Shown here: piece by piece, positions 6,248-7,199 of the stretch
Position numbering within the stretch: position 1 is the first letter of the stretch
How the letters are laid out: each line of letters starts with the position of its first letter
NCBI GenBank assembly: GCA_024762745.1
Contig: JANTGV010000052.1
Coordinates: 1-7,199, forward strand
Source of the DNA: Sulfurimonas sp.
GTDB lineage: Bacteria; Campylobacterota; Campylobacteria; Campylobacterales; Sulfurimonadaceae
DNA length: 7,199 bases
Direction of reading: 5' to 3'
Made by a program: the position numbers and the translations under genes
Notes under the pieces: generated by a model
Database searches by the model: none
What the model was told of the DNA's origin: nothing
The model's input: only the letters and a program-made list of their open reading frames with translations

Positions 6248-7021
6248 TTATCTCTTAATACCAGGAACAGCTATCTCTGTACCTTCAGCTTTTTTAGTAA
6301 GATAAACCTCAAGACCAACCATTTCTGGTGAACCAAGTGGAATTACTTTTAATAAAGCATTCTTCATACAACCCTGAAAACGACGTTGTAGAGTTCTTAG
6401 AGATGACTTAGTCATTCTATATGCCGGCCAAGTTGCTGCAACTGCAACACCTTTGTTACTCAAATCTGGTAGTGGTTGCGTTCTTAAAATTCCACCAATT
6501 ACAGCTGGTGCATGACAAGAGAGACATGCAAGTCCACGTCCACCACGTTTTTGTTCAAATGTTTTTTCACCTAATGCATAAGCATCTTTCATATGCTGGT
6601 TAGCCTCAATATCTATCTGACTTTTTTCACCATTTGCTATACTTTTAACATAAGTACTCATGTCAAACATGTCTGAACTTTTAAGCTTAAATGGTTTATG
6701 ACCATTTTTACTCATAAGCCCTTGAAGAGCTTGGTCAACACCAACAACTTGTTTGAACTCCTCTAAGTAACGAGGAAATCCTGCTATATATGCTGGTAAG
6801 TCATCTTCACTTACCTTTAGAAACTCAGCTAAACCTTCGTCTCCGCCACAATACTCAGCTAACAGCTCTTCACCATTAGCCACCATAATATCAGCTGGGT
6901 TGTTCTCTAACATCTCAGCGTACATTGCACGGTCAGCATCACTCATTGCAAACTGATCCCCACCAAAAGATAGAGATGAAAGAAGTGCAACAGATAGTGC
7001 TATTTTAATTCCTGCTTTCAT
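6248..7021 (-). CDS. soxA: SoxA, L-cysteine S-thiosulfotransferase subunit (monoheme c-type cytochrome)
   Basis: SoxA works with SoxX to couple thiosulfate oxidatively to the SoxY cysteine. I start it at ATG 7021 (257 aa). The reading frame extends 16 codons further upstream, but those codons overlap soxZ and would bury the signal peptide. The 7021 start has an AAGGA site 7 nt upstream and gives a classical Sec signal (MKAGIKIALSVALLSSLSFG), probably cut before GDQF. There is one heme c motif, CLSCH (Cys166, Cys169, His170; bases 6526-6512). Near the C-terminus, RFQGCMKN contains Cys218, which matches the family's conserved cysteine that becomes a persulfide heme ligand. The N-terminal half has no CxxCH and one cysteine, Cys58 (YCGG), so this is the monoheme type. 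The stop is 10 bp from the soxB start, and the soxB ribosome binding site overlaps it. SoxX is not in the window. Confidence 0.93.
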   Translation of the reverse strand: MKAGIKIALSVALLSSLSFGGDQFAMSDADRAMYAEMLENNPADIMVANGEELLAEYCGGDEGLAEFLKVSEDDLPAYIAGFPRYLEEFKQVVGVDQALQGLMSKNGHKPFKLKSSDMFDMSTYVKSIANGEKSQIDIEANQHMKDAYALGEKTFEQKRGGRGLACLSCHAPAVIGGILRTQPLPDLSNKGVAVAATWPAYRMTKSSLRTLQRRFQGCMKNALLKVIPLGSPEMVGLEVYLTKKAEGTEIAVPGIKR

Positions 7022-7025
7022 TTGA

Positions 7026-7199
7026 TTATCCTTTTGGTTTAATCTTTTTACTTTTTTCGTGAACTTCACCAGTATTATCAGTATATGTCACAGTAAGTTT
7101 ACCTTTACCGTTAATTTTCATATATGTTGTAAATACCGGATTTACAGATAGTGATTCCCAAACAGTCATAGTTGTGATATCTTTTCCGTTATAGTTAAA
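7026..7199 (-). CDS. soxZ: SoxZ, sulfur carrier complex subunit (partial, C-terminal 57 residues)
   Basis: SoxZ pairs with SoxY in the periplasm; the SoxY C-terminal cysteine carries the sulfur intermediates of thiosulfate oxidation, and SoxZ is its beta-sandwich partner. Only the last 57 codons are visible; the 5' part lies beyond the right edge. The frame read from base 7199 is open to a TAA at 7028-7026. It contains the pattern typical of the SoxZ end: TVWESLSVNP, then a segment with alternating polar and hydrophobic residues, and a lysine-rich tail ending KKIKPKG. No cysteine is visible, as expected for SoxZ. The stop lies 4 bp before the soxA ATG, and the soxA ribosome binding site lies inside the last soxZ codons. 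This implies co-transcription, probably after soxX and soxY outside the window. The call rests on the C-terminal pattern plus the immediately following soxA and soxB. Confidence 0.9.
   Translation of the reverse strand, partial: FNYNGKDITTMTVWESLSVNPVFTTYMKINGKGKLTVTYTDNTGEVHEKSKKIKPKG
7029..7033 (-). promoter_or_regulatory. Ribosome binding site deciding the soxA start
   Basis: AAGGA on the minus strand lies 7 nt before the ATG at 7021. It sits within the last codons of soxZ, running into its TAA stop. It favours 7021 over the longer frame starting at 7069, and suggests soxA translation is coupled to termination of soxZ. Confidence 0.75.

Noticed and set aside
6421..6603. Plus-strand ORF opposite soxA
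   Set aside because: It lies across the SoxA heme-binding region and shows no independent coding evidence.
7022..7069. Longer form of SoxA starting at 7069
   Set aside because: The extra 16 codons lie inside the soxZ end and would place lysine-rich residues ahead of a normal signal peptide. ATG 7021 has its own AAGGA site.

Overview
All genes in this window lie on the minus strand and read from high to low coordinates. They are the downstream part of a periplasmic thiosulfate-oxidation (Sox) gene cluster followed by an accessory cassette of exported proteins. The AT-rich DNA, the soxZ-soxA-soxB order with no soxCD beside it, and a SoxA with a single CxxCH heme site suggest a chemolithotrophic Campylobacterota bacterium of the Sulfurimonas/Sulfurovum type. 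That assignment is inferred from composition and gene content, not from a search.

Layout in transcription order: the 3' end of soxZ (cut by the right edge); soxA, with its start corrected to 7021; soxB, with a Tat signal; a 128-bp gap holding a terminator-like hairpin, a GC-richer inverted repeat and an 8-bp direct repeat; an OprO/OprP-type porin; a secreted metallo-beta-lactamase-fold hydrolase (SoxH-like); a small periplasmic thioredoxin with a CHYC site (SoxW-like, start corrected to a GTG at 2205); a secreted DsrE-like protein; a secreted protein with two DUF302-like repeats; and a second secreted DsrE-like protein cut by the left edge. Apart from the soxB-porin gap, genes are 0-24 bp apart or overlap, so the last six probably form one transcript, either continuing from sox or starting in that gap.

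How they may work together: SoxAX loads thiosulfate onto the SoxYZ carrier, and SoxB hydrolyses the terminal sulfonate as sulfate. With no soxCD here, the sulfane sulfur left on SoxYZ must be handled by proteins encoded elsewhere or by the accessory genes. Every complete accessory protein, and the visible N-terminus of the partial one, carries an export signal. Several belong to thiol or sulfur-handling families (thioredoxin, DsrE-like, MBL fold). The cassette could therefore supply an outer-membrane entry route, thiol reduction and periplasmic sulfur relay. This last step is inference.

There are no RNA genes, mobile elements, CRISPR arrays or gene-free stretches over 300 bases.
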